Assembly: GCA_948146395.1 (NCBI GenBank)
Contig: OX411543.1
Span: 59,387,689-59,451,688 of the forward strand
Direction: 5' to 3'
DNA from: Fragum whitleyi
Lineage: Eukaryota; Mollusca; Bivalvia; Cardiida; Cardiidae
DNA length: 64,000 bases
In this document: positions 44,391-55,871 of the stretch, piece after piece
Layout: every line of letters starts with the position of its first letter
How positions within the stretch are numbered: the stretch's first letter is position 1
The notes under the pieces: generated by a model
Told to the model about the DNA's origin: nothing
Databases searched by the model: none
The model's input: the letters and a program-made list of their open reading frames with translations, nothing else
Made by a program: the position numbers and the translations under genes

Positions 44391-47300
44391 ATGACTGAGA
44401 TACCAAAGATCAGACGCCAGGTTGCCGTCCTGCGAGCACTGGTCGGGATCCTATTCATTGCCTTGTTGGCACTAGCGATAGCATTCGCTGTTTATACTGG
44501 AAGTTTACAAGAACAACTAGACAACGTGCCTCCAAATTATTGCACACGTAGTGATGACGTTATTGATTTAAGTGCACCGGAATTTCTCCCGCCATTTTAT
44601 GATCTCACAGAAAAAGAAATTAAAAACGTGAAAGACTTTTTATACAGTGACACCGATTTAAATCTTGTCCGAGCTCCAGATATAAAATGCAATCTTAGTT
44701 ATATTTATACAATGGAGCTTCACATTCCAAACAAGGATCTAGTTTTAGGATATCTCGATCATGGTCGAGCACAGCCATCACGAGAAGCTAGGGTCATGTT
44801 GTTAAGGGGAGATAAACCAGAAAGTTATGTTGAAGAATATGTGGTTGGTCCTTTACCCCAACCGACGTATAAAAAGGACCAGAAAACGTTTCCTTTTAGA
44901 TATAGACCAGCTACAAAGCCAGAAATAGATGGAGCAATTGAAAAACTTACTAAAGAAGTACATGAAAATGCAGGAAAGCTAATTGAGGAAAGTTACGGCG
45001 GACGAATTACTGACTGTGTATCAAAGTGTTTAAGGTTTAGGTTAAAGTCCTTCATGCCATCTGTCGTAAGTGGACAGCCTGTGTCACGAAAAATGTGGTT
45101 TTGGTTAACATTTGACGTGGAGCATCCTGCATCATATCCAACTGACTTTTCTGTTCTACTGGACATGACAAGTAAATATGTTGAAGAGTTCACAATTGAG
45201 CAGGTTTACTATGGAGAGGAGAGATTTGCATCAATTTTTGAACTCAATACAGCATACAATGACGGGTCTATTGTTAAAACAAATATTCCTTATCCAGATC
45301 TAGTAGAGGGTGGTTACTCCATTTCAAATCTAGATCTAAACATGAAATCCTTCGAACAAAACCAGTTACCTCCACCAAGAGAATTCGATTTCAGTGGCAA
45401 ACGTTATACCGTCAAGGGACGACATATACACTACCTTGGTTGGGATATGGATTTACGCATGTCTACATGCTCTGGACCACAACTGTTTGATGTCAGATTC
45501 CAGGAAGAAAGAATCGTTTATGAATTAAGCTTGCAAGATATTTCCGTGTTTCACTCAGCAAATGACCCATCTCGAAGGTTCGCAGACTTCATACACAGCA
45601 TTTCCCTACTCGGTGGACAAGCCCGGACTCTGATATCCGGTAGTGACTGTCCGGAGCATTCCTCCTTTATTCCTACCTCACACGTGTTTGAATCATCCGA
45701 TAATCCAGTGACAAATGAGCATACATTTTGTGTGTTCGAACATAACACTGCAAGACCATTGCGACGCCATCATGAAAGTTTCGGAAATAACAAATTTTAC
45801 GGTGGAATGTCGAATAGTGTTTTAACGATTAGAAGCATAATAGCAATTAACAATTTTGATTATATTATAGACTTCATTTTCCACCAAAACGGCGCGATCC
45901 AAGTTTCAGTTTTAAAGACTGGATATATAGTCACGTCCTTTCGATATCCGGCGGAAGACGATTATGGCTTCCGGTTGAAAGATCATGTGACAGGAAATTT
46001 GCAACATCATATGTTCAATTTCAAAGTGGATATCGATATAAAGGAGAGAAAAAATCGTTTCGAAACTCTTGAAATTGTACCAACAGAAGTAGACAACACT
46101 CTGTGGTCTTCTCAAGTGAATGCTAAATATGCTCAAACTAAATTTTATCGAAACCATATCCATACGGAGGCAGAAGCCTCAATGAGCTACAATTTTAGCA
46201 CACCCAAATATTTGACATTTTACAGTAACAAACATAAATCAAAGTATGGAGTACCAAAGGCCTATAGACTGTATAATAGGGGAATGTCTAAACAGGTAGG
46301 GGTTACTTAATTTGTTTTCATTTATTTATTTGTTTGTTTTTTCCGTAGTCAATCTACTAGTATGACGCAGACTTAACTCAATCTCTAATTAAATACAGAT
46401 TTTCAATTTCTTTCAGCCTTTTCCTTCTACAAGTATGCCGTGAAAAAGTTGATTTAATGTGACATTGTACATCAAAACTCTTCGATTATCCAAATCGGTT
46501 AAGTATATACAAATTACATCCTAGATGGGAGACGAAAATCATACATCTTTATCAATAAGGCACTTTAAATATAAATTCCCACAATAATCGATCGTCTGAT
46601 GCTTGAGAAAACTGACGCCTTGTATGTGGCATTTGTTGCCGTATCTTATATTTTGAATGTTTTGTATTTACGAATTACGATCCCAGGAAACCTACATTAC
46701 AGAGTAGACTAAATTACAGGCCGGCGATTAATAAGCTAAGTGAATGATTTTGAATGATTTGGCAATGAAATTGAATGTGCAGGATGAGCGAACTTTGAAA
46801 ACAATTCTTAAACGTTATTTTAATACCTCCCTTTAAAACAATCTGCGTAGGCTACTTTTCTATGTACGTCTCGTCTGTATGTACGTCTCGTCTCATAACA
46901 CCAGTCAATATTTCCTTCGAATAATTTGATAGATTAGGACAAAATTTTGAAAGATTTCGATGTGTGTGTGTTTGCTTTTTTTTTTTTTTTTTTTTTTTTT
47001 TTTTGACGATTTTTGGGCATGTTTGGGTAATTAAGGGTGTTTTAAATGTATAAAATGGGGTGCTTAGCGAGTGATATAGAATGATTTTGGTCGAGATAAA
47101 TGTCAATTTGACTATTTAACTAACTGTAATAAACGATTTGTTCCTAAAGTCTAGCTAATCCATTATTAAAATCTTAGAAGCTCATTAGAATCTAAAGCTT
47201 AGGTCAGCCATGAAGGTTTGTTGAGACATTCGACGATCTTAGCCTGGCTCCCAGGCTGCCAGTTAGTGTTAAATTAAATAGGGTACACCACTCGTGTTTT

Positions 47301-50300
47301 ACTTTTTCATTTTATCTTATCAACTTTACCTCCCGTATTCTCAAAAACTGACACTGATCGGCTAGTCAGAGAATATAAGCTGATTTCACTTTCTCTAGTT
47401 GCATCTTCCTCATTTCACAATACTTCTGATCAGTAGGACGGGAGCCAGTCTATAGACGATCTATCAGGGTTTTAAGGGATGCAGGTTTTGCACATCCGAG
47501 AAGCCAAAATAAGTAACCAGGACCCTCAAAACTATGTGATGTGAGTCCTATAGACTCTCTGGGGATCAACTTCAGAAAAGAATTGAAGACTGCTTTAATC
47601 AGTCTTCAATTCTTTCCTAAAGTTGAGCCCCAAATATCAATTTTCTTCTAAAGATTTCTGTATCTTTAACAAGGGATTAGCTCTAAAACTACAAAATGCA
47701 AGATTATGGCCTATAAGAAATAGTCTATACTTTAAGCAGAGACTCCAAAAATATAAGAAAGACCCTTAAGATTCCAATGATTGAGTCCTTTGGACCCTTT
47801 TTCGTTCATGTTAGACTAAAACCCTGGATCTATGCAACGTGTCATATCCCAGCAAACATTAAAGGCGGTCTAGATATCGCTCAGGCATTTTGCATTCTGA
47901 TCTAGTAAAACACCATCCCCCTTTTTACCTCTTTTTTTCAATTTCAGCTACTACCACCGGGTAAAGGCGTGGAACCATCAGTTTCGTGGTCTCGGTACCA
48001 GGTCGCAGTGACAAAATACAAAGATTCCGAGCTAAAAAGTAGTTCCGTGTTCGCTAACTGGGACAGCGAGAATCCTATAGCTAGTCTACAGAAATATATA
48101 GATGATAATGAAAATATTGTGGACGAGGTAAGTGTTGAATAATTCATTCAGTAAGTGTCAGACTACAGAAATTTGGACGAATTCGATAAAAAAAAAAGGC
48201 GATGGGAAATAAGTATAATCGACCTTTCAAAGTGTGATTTGTCCTAGATTTTCTTTCATATTACATACTACATGGAGAGTAAAAGGCTTTTAATATAACT
48301 AGGCTTTAATACGGTAATGTAGCAGGTTCATACATTGTGAACAGCTTATTGGAAAACTGAATCACGTTCGAGACGATTTTTAAGCGTTTTCGTAACGTTT
48401 GCAGATTTTATCCCGCTCTGCATTTGTGCGAGTTCACGTCCAGAAAAGGATAAGCTTGTGCATAGGAATATACTATTTGAATGTTTTATATTAAAACAAA
48501 GTCCCTTTCATCCGGTACAAATTTTCGATCAAAATCATAAGTTCAAGTTGTAATTTTCGCTACATGTAGCATAGAGTGCTTGGATTAGCTACAGTTATTA
48601 ACATCGTGAAATTGACAAGGTGAATGATTTTGGAATTATTTAGGAATGAAATTGAATGAGTGTGAGGAGCGAGTATTGAGTGAATATAATGGGAGGTAAT
48701 CCTTTATCGCAAATTTTGTTCAGGATGAACAAAATTAGCGATATTGATTACCTCCCTCTAATTAAATATGCATACAAGTTCTATACATGGCCCACTATGT
48801 CTTCAAGAACCTAAGAAACGCTAACAATTTGAATTATATCTGTGAAATCGCGATTTTTCTCTAAGAAAATTTATTTGGAATGACGTTGTTGATTCTATAT
48901 TTTTTAATGGTTTTGGGCGTTTTAGAATGGTTTGAGTAAGTGTTTGGAATGAGTCAGCGGAGGGCTGAGCGAGCGATTTAGAATGGTTTTAATTGAGGTG
49001 AATGTCAATTTTTCGATGTAACTAACACGAACTCTCATGCAAAACTACCGTCTTACTGCAGTGGTCAAGCTCTGCTCCTTAAGACGCAACATTTAACAAC
49101 ACTGTGAAATTGACAAGGTGAATGAATTCGGAATGAAATTGAATGAGTGTGTGGAGAGAGTTTTTGAGTGAATTTAACGGTAGGTAAACAAGTATCGAAA
49201 AAAATTCAGGGTGAACAAGATTAGCGATATTCATTACCTCCCTTTAATAAGATATGTATAGAACTTCTCTAGATGGCTTCCTATTTCTTCAAGAACCATT
49301 TACACGCTTGTAATTTGAATCATGTCAGTGAAATTGCAATTTTTCCTAGCATTATTTCTTTTTAAATGAGGTTGTTGATTCACTCCTTTTCAGTGGGTTT
49401 GGCGCGTTTTTGAATGGTTTGAGTGTTTGGAATGAAAGAATGGAAAGCTAAGCGAGCTATTTGGAATAGTTTTTGTCGAGATGAATGTAAATTTCATGGT
49501 GTTGTTAACTGTAAATTAACTAATATTACTAAACTGTGTGTGTCATATCCAATACAATTAAGGAAAAATTTCAACTAAAGAATAATTAATTTTGTATAAA
49601 ATGATATTAGACATGAAATCTTACTCTGGAAAAAATGCAATATTTGTTATTTGTAAATCAAGAAAAAAATGTTGTTTCCATAAAAGAAATAAATTATTTG
49701 ACCTGTTAGGGTAAGCATTTTCCACTTAACCGAATTTTTAATGCACTGAGATAAATGAGGGTAACATTGAGACAAGGACGAACTTGTTTAAAGCGATTTC
49801 TCCATTTTGGCAATGTTTTCTTCAATATCTTGCAGCGTTTATTGTCAATTTCAACACTCATTCAATTTGTGCCACTTCTTAACCCTACCATGCGTTAAAG
49901 ATGAAAACGTTTTAAATATTGAGCCCCACATTGAATTTGAACTCACCTGCAAAGCAGATACAATTTTTTGATCTATCGTTTACGTCACCATCTTTAACCA
50001 TTCGGAACATCACTCGGCCATTCCCGTAAACTGCAATTGACTGGGTTACTGCCCCTATATCTATCGATACTAGAGACAGTTATTTTACAAATTTTCGTAA
50101 GGTCATGTGACCCGGTAGTGACGTCATTTGATCAACGTTAAACGGAAGCTAGAAAATCGTAAAGCGTTTGGTAGCGGATTTGCGACATGCAGATGATCGA
50201 AAATCACGACGAATGCGGCGAAAAACAGCAAATAATTAGTTGATTTTTTGTTTTTGTTTCGAATGTTTATCTCGTAAAGAACATATTTATAAAAGCAACA

Positions 50301-51483
50301 GAATTTCAGTTCTTCCATGTTAAACAATGCCGCCAAATTTCAACGGATATCGACATGCATGATGGGAAAATTCTTACGGTTTGTAATAACTTACTTGTCG
50401 TGAAAAGTACACAGCCAATCAGATTGCCATAAAATTTATACACTACCCGTTGTCTCTCACAGACATCGGGGTACCAGTTCAAAACTGCAACAAACCTCGG
50501 ATGTATGTAAGGCGGATGGGTATGTAACAAAATCGTGCATTTTGTTAGGCGGAAACAGTGTAGGAAAAACAAGCACTGTAGATTTATATCCTTTTCAATA
50601 AATAACGGCTGAAAAATCTTAATTTTTTGTGAATGACGAATCATTCTCAGAAATTAAGATTTTTCAGCCGTTATTTAAGAATCTAGAGATATTTTATTAG
50701 GAAAAGATGGTTTCACGCCAGTGACTTAAACGAGCAGCGTTGGCGACGTTAAACGTTTTCACTCACAGTTTCGAGGGCTAACGCTATTTTAACTGACGTC
50801 ATCGAGTTTTTCCACGGTTTTCCCGTTATTTTTAAAATAGTCCGTCTATGTACATCCGAGGTTGATCGTGAGATTGGCCGAGTGGTGTTCCGAATGCATC
50901 GTTAACGCAGGACAGTATTGAAACTCCTTATTGAAAATAGACCCTGTGTGTTATATTTTCAATAATTTCTTATGTGCGCAACGTTGAGAATTAGACCAGT
51001 CTGATCAGAGTCTTAACTATGCGCTCAATAGATGGCTTCTGACCTTAAATCGATATTTTCAACCCAAAATCAATTTATATACCCTGCGTGTGGGTCAGGC
51101 TACTTAATGTCTTTCCATCACTCACACATGAAATTGTTGGAAATGTCACGCACTGGCTCAATTATTTTGTTTCCCCTTCATTACAGGATCAAGTAGTCTG
51201 GGTAACAATGGGAGCACACCATATACCTCACACTGAGGATTTTCCTACAACCTCCACTCTTGGTAACGACCTTGACTTCTTCCTCATTCCCTACAATTAT
51301 TTCGACGTGGATCCGGCCATGGGTTCCAGTGACTGGGTGAGACTCGAACCCAGGAATCAGGACGATGTACGACAAGGTGTCCATATTTACAGAAACAACA
51401 AAGACAATTATCAGTGTGTACCACCGAAATCCGTTTTCGATCAGAACGTTCAAAGTAATCCAAATATCTTGTTTGATTCGTAG
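44391..51483 (+). CDS. amine oxidase-like pseudoenzyme, 793 aa, active site lost
   Basis: Exons 44391-46295 (635 codons), 47948-48127 (60) and 51187-51483 (98 plus stop), all phase 0. Donors are GTAGGG and GTAAGT; acceptors are TTTCAG and TTACAG. It has the same exon structure and length as the minus-strand amine oxidase. Residues 16-35 form the membrane anchor. Against human AOC3 and the neighbour paralogue, the topaquinone Tyr is Phe489 (N-F-D-Y, codon TTT at 45855), the base Asp is His402 (CAC at 45594), gating Tyr372 is His388, Tyr384 is Phe400, and copper ligand His520 is Gln538 (CAA at 46002). His540 and His707 remain, as do calcium-site Asp547, Asp549, Asp696 and the cysteine pair. With no tyrosine to convert, topaquinone cannot form at the normal place. 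The open frame, splice sites and an AATAAA at 51532 argue against a decayed pseudogene. Perhaps a structural, binding or dimer-partner role (inference). The ATG at 44391 is used; the frame extends 9 nt upstream without an ATG. Confidence 0.9.
46296..47947 (+). other. intron 1 of amine oxidase 2
   Basis: Contains a degraded MITE-A (46725-47128) with a T-run of about 27 at 46978-47004, and a hairpin at 47573-47629 with arms 'AAAGAATTGAAGACTG' and 'CAGTCTTCAATTCTTT'. Confidence 0.7.
46725..47128 (-). mobile_element. degraded MITE-A
   Basis: 'taagtgaatgattttgaatg', 'atgaaattgaatgtgcagg' and 'aatacctccctttaaa' at the left; 'ggtcgagataaatgtcaatt' and 'taactaactgta' at the right. Confidence 0.65.
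48590..49026 (-). mobile_element. MITE-A copy
   Basis: 'TACAGTTATTAACATCGTGA' start; hairpin 'aatgggaggtaatcctttat', 'gttcaggatgaacaaaatta' and 'gattacctccctctaa'; right end 'ttttcgatgtaactaac'. Confidence 0.88.
49091..49513 (-). mobile_element. MITE-A copy
   Basis: 'aacaacactgtgaaattgac' start, 'aacggtaggtaaacaagtat' and 'gatattcattacctcccttt' in the centre, and end 'gttgttaactgta'. Confidence 0.82.
49884..50913. mobile_element. decayed MITE-B interrupted by element D
   Basis: Left arm 'CCATGCGTTAAAGATGAAAA' and right arm 'CATCGTTAACGCAGGACAG' are inverted but 900 bp apart. Removing the insertion at 49999-50896 plus one copy of the duplicated 10 bp restores the usual MITE-B layout. Confidence 0.75.
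49999..50896. mobile_element. element D, 898 bp, with 22-bp terminal inverted repeats and 10-bp target duplication
   Basis: Ends 'CATTCGGAACATCACTCGGC' plus CA and TG plus 'GCCGAGTGGTGTTCCGAATG' are inverted with one mismatch. Flanked by CATCTTTAAC (49989-49998) and CATCGTTAAC (50897-50906). An internal hairpin 'AATAACGGCTGAAAAATCTT' / 'AAGATTTTTCAGCCGTTATT' is at about 50600-50678. No long coding frame, so non-autonomous. Duplication length suggests a Mutator-like relative (inference). Confidence 0.8.
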
Positions 51484-51899
51484 CGATCATTTAAATTTAG
51501 CATTAATCAGCCCCATTGAAGTTTTCTTTTAAATAAAATGTTTTCCGTAAAGGTTATTTCAGGCAAAATAATGGTTCATATCATGATTGTCAGACAAAAA
51601 AAAAACAAAGAGCAACAAATGCAAAGAAAATTTCAATGGCAATATAAAGCATTATCAATAGGCAGTCTAAAAGTCGCGCTTACAGCTTAAATAAAATAAA
51701 GTCATATTGTTTTTGTCATCTTGGCCAAATGTCGTTTAATTCTTTTAAGTGCTTAGAAAAGCTGTTATATGCAGTACCACTTCATAGTATTTGCTTTTTC
51801 ATTGTAACTTTTATATTTTCTAGTTTTAAAGGAAAATCGTATGGTAAAGCCTAAAATCATATTGAATATTCGTGTAGGCTAATCTTTGTCCACACCCCC

Positions 51900-54845
51900 T
51901 ACCAATGCCGGTGTCCCAGGGTAACCTGTCCCCGGGGACACGTTACCCTGGAAATCAGCCAGGGTAACCTGTCCCCCCTGGGGTAACCTGTCCCCCCCTA
52001 CAGATATTGTAAACCAATATTTAGTCACATTTCTTTTACCAAGAAATATTTATTCTACTTATTACAAGTCTCTTTCTTTGATCTGTATGTAATTTTAATC
52101 TGATTTGCAAAACTGTTTAAGTTCGGAAGGATTTTTTCTATTTTTCATGATAAGTATTATTACAATTAAATTTGTTTTTTTTAGAGAAATAATTGTTTAA
52201 TGTTATCATGACTATGGACATATCTAAGAATGATCTTGCCATAGAAAAATTATTCAAAAGCATGTTTTTTTTTCTTTGTGTGTAGGAGGGGGGATAGGTT
52301 ACCCAAGCTGGGGTAACCTGTCCCCGGGGACACGTTACCCAGGCCTGGGTAACCTGTCCCACCCCCAAAAATGCTGTCAGCAATGATATATGCAAAAATA
52401 AACCCATATGTTTTTAATTATTTAATAATATTTCAAATTGTTTGGGGGCAAGGTTTCGAAAGCTGTGGTAACTTGTCTCTGAAACATGTTACCCAGGCCT
52501 ATTAACCAATATTGAAAACACAAAAAAGGTTGTTAATGAGGATTTATTCTACAAAAGTAGCAAATACATTTTTCTTCATTTGAAAACTGTGTGATAGTCT
52601 CATTTATATCAAAACTGTTTAACAAATAAGTTATTCACTTATTAGAAAATTTATTGTGAGTGTATGATTATGTATGGGGGGGGGGGGACATGTTACCCAA
52701 GCTTGGGTAACCTGTCCCCGGGGACACATTACCCAGGCCTGGGTAACCTGTCCCACCTCTAAAATGGTTGTCAACAATGATCTGTGCACAAATTTACCAA
52801 AAAATTTTCTTTTTCTTATTTATTCTAAATTGTTTTGAGTACCTGTAAGATTTTCCAATCTGTGGTCACTTGTCTCTAAAGAAAGTTACCCCAGCCTGGG
52901 AAAACATTGCTAACATGTTAACTAGGAATTTTCACAAAAGTTAAAAAAAACAATTTCTATTCTATGAAAGTTATTTTATAGTGTTAATTATTTCACAACT
53001 GTTTTTACAACAAAAATTATTATTTTATGAGAAAATTTATTGTGACTGTGTGTGTGTGTGTATTGAGGGGGGGGGACGGGTTACCCAAGCTGGGGTAACC
53101 TGTCCCCGGGGACACGTTACCCAGGCCTGTGTAACCTGTCCCACCCCCAAAATTGCTGTCAGCAATGATATATGCAAAAATAAACCCATATGTTTTCAAT
53201 TATTTATTAATATTTCAAATTGTTTGGGGGTAAGGTTTCCAAAGCTGTACGTGGTCATTTGTCTCTGAAACATGTTACTCAGGCCTGTTAACCCAGTGAA
53301 AACTCAAAAAAAGGTTGTTAATAAGGATTTATTCTACAAAAGTAGCAAATACATTTTTCTTTATTTGAAAACTGTGTGATAGTCTCATTTATATCAACTG
53401 TTTAACCAATAAGTTATTCACTTATTACAAATTTTATTGTGAGTATATGTGTATGTATGGGGGGGGGACATGTTACCCAAGCTGGGGTAACCTGTCCCCC
53501 TAGGGGGACATGTTACCCTGGCTTGGGTAACCTGTCCCCCTTTCAATTGAAGAAGTTTTGAATTATTTGTCATGTTGTTTTCTTATCAAAACTGCCATAT
53601 TAACATAATATGTTCATAGAGCTTTGTATCATTCAAACCATGGACTTAGAAAAAATTGAAATGATGCAAATAATAAGAAAATTGCACTGGCTAGATCTCC
53701 TCTTGAAAAGGAACACATTGCAAAATATATTTGAACATACATTTTCTTTGAGGGAATGTTCAAATTATATCATACCATACCATACATTCTTAATAAAAAA
53801 AAAGAACGAATGGAAGGTGATATAACGAAAAATAGCATTTTGAATAGGGGGACAGGTTACCCCGGGGTAACCTGTCCCCCGGGGACAAGTTACCCAGGCT
53901 TGGGTAACCTGTCCCCCTTTCCGAAAATCGAGTTTTAAACAATTTGTCAATCGACATGTTGTTTTCTTATCAAAACTGCAATACTGACATGATAATTGTG
54001 TTTTTAAAAGCTATTAGGTTACCCCGGGATAACCTGTCCCCGGGGGACATGTTACCCTGGCTTGGGTAACCTGTCCCCCTTTCTTAAAGAACAAGCATTG
54101 AATGAATTTGTCATGTTGCTTTCTTATGAAAACAGCATATTAATATGATATGTTAATAAATGCTATTAATTAATCTAAATATGGACTTGGAAAAATTAAG
54201 ATATTGCAAAAGTAATATTGCAAAAAATTAAATAAGTGCAATTAATTAAGCGCTAAGATTTTTCTTTAAAAAACCATCAATTTTAAAAAAAAATAAATGA
54301 AATATTTTTCATTGAATATCATATAATAATTTCTTAAGAAAAATGAATGACTGGAAGATGAAACCAAATAAATAAAAGCATTTTGAATAGGGGGACAGGT
54401 TACCCTGGGGAAACGTGTCCCCGGGGACAGGTTACCCCGGGGTAACGTGTCCCCCCACTTAAGTTTTATTTTTTTATATTTTTTTCCAATAAACTTTCAA
54501 ATATTTGCATGAAATACAAAGATTGACTATTATAATAAAAAAAAAGGAAAATTGATTTGATTAGAAAATCATTGTAAGCAAATTATAATTTTGTTTGATG
54601 AATTGAAAACCACTAAAAAATACAGATATACTTTTTATATGTTTTTTTGAAAATTGATTTAGAGCTATACAAAATAGCATGAAAGAAAAATTAAAATTTT
54701 GATAAGAAATAATAATTTCCATGGGGGGGACACGTTACCCCGGGGTAACCTGTCCCCAGGGACACGTTACCCCAGGGAGGGACAGGTTACCCCGGGGTAA
54801 CTGTCCCCGGGGACACGTTACCCAGGGGGACACGTTACACTGTTA
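51900..54845. repeat. satellite of GC-rich palindromes in AT-rich spacers
   Basis: Nine GC-rich clusters (about 51909, 52284, 52677, 53068, 53459, 53848, 54016, 54390 and 54723), each built of 'GGGTAACCTGTCCCCGGGGA' and 'CACGTTACCC' text in both orientations. Spacing is about 390 bp for four successive intervals. Spacers alternate, so the real period there is about 780 bp: 'tgctgtcagcaatgatatat' occurs at 52371 and 53155, and 'gatttattctacaaaagtag' at 52541 and 53325. No coding function. Confidence 0.92.
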
Positions 54846-55360
54846 CACCGGAATAAACCAGCCCCAGCATTACGATTGTTTAAGTAAGGTTCAAAATGCA
54901 CCGCGTATATGTGTTGATTTTCGATTACTCTTTAAGGAAGTATATTAGACATGTATCAAACAATACACACTGGGCGATATATTTCCCCTTTTACTGAGAA
55001 GTTTATTCAATTATGTTTTACTGTTTATAAGCATAAATATTATATTGTCAAATTGGATTAATATTAATTTTTACCTCTGAATAAATGATATATATGTACT
55101 TTTGGCGGTATAAGATAATGCGTTGTTTGATAAGTTTTCAATACGTACACAAATGTACAAGGTCTGCAAAAAAAAATAAAACCCGATTACTTTAAGAGTT
55201 ACCAATAACTGGTTGATAAGCCCTTTAGGGTGATTTTCCCTCGTTAAGAAAGGTCATTGCTGTAAAACCCCACACGTTAATACATAAATGTAATACAATT
55301 AAAGCTGTCGACTTAGTTGTTAATGGGGGGGGGGGGTGTGCAAGGATACATTGCAAAAAA
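54846..55360. other. no gene seen
   Basis: AT-rich flank of the satellite with a G-run at about 55325. Nothing supported. Confidence 0.4.
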
Positions 55361-55364
55361 TAGG

Positions 55365-55515
55365 GGGTGTAGTGTAAGGAAACATGGCGAAACTACTGCT
55401 GAGATCCGACATTGTTCATTTACGTGCTCGAAGTAAAGCACCATCACACAGGACCTCGGTTTAACGTCTCACCCGATAGACGATAATTAGTTTATAATAT
55501 TGTCAGTCTGGGAAT
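55365..55515 (-). repeat. decayed SINE body (38.1-kb family)
   Basis: 'aaactactgctgagatccga', 'aggacctcggtttaacgtct' and 'cacccgatagacgataatta' parallel the SINE at 38095-38396. The tRNA-like head is lost. Confidence 0.6.
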
Positions 55516-55673
55516 AGAACATATGATATCGCTCATCATTCAGGAGAAAAACAAAGAAATAAGGACAATTTTATTATATCAACGTTTTTAATAAGTAACA
55601 ATACTATGTCTTGTGTCCTCGTCGAATGGTAATTTGAAAGAACGTGCACATGTCGCATTTACAAGGCTGTAAC

Positions 55674-55807
55674 AGCCCTGCGTTCAGGATCACCGAACGG
55701 TGAAAACAGTTTTCCAATCATACCCCGCTTTGCACGTGCGCTTGCGTGCAAAGCGGGGTGTAATTGAAAAACTGTTTGCACCATTCGGTGATCCTGAACG
55801 CAGGGCT
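55674..55807. mobile_element. MITE-B palindromic element (best copy)
   Basis: 134 bp, almost perfectly self-complementary: 'AGCCCTGCGTTCAGGATCAC' and 'GTGATCCTGAACGCAGGGCT', inner 'AAACAGTTTTCCAAT' and 'ATTGAAAAACTGTTT', centre 'ACCCCGCTTTGCACG' and 'CGTGCAAAGCGGGGT'. Confidence 0.95.
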
Positions 55808-55871
55808 GGACAACGCATAGAAATAAGCTTTGTTTGGTGATTATCAAAAGACACAGTTCATATAGATGGGG

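Larger units (their letters stand above)
48128..51186 (+). other. intron 2 of amine oxidase 2
   Basis: Mostly repeats: a decayed MITE-B-like stretch near 48343-48465, MITE-A at 48590 and 49091, and a MITE-B interrupted by element D. The phrase 'gttggaaatgtcacgcac' at 51137 recurs near exons at 22168 and 59656. Confidence 0.7.

Noticed and set aside
51900..54845. CRISPR-like array
   Set aside because: The repeats are long, mixed in orientation, with 300-bp partly repeated spacers in a eukaryotic context; this is a satellite.
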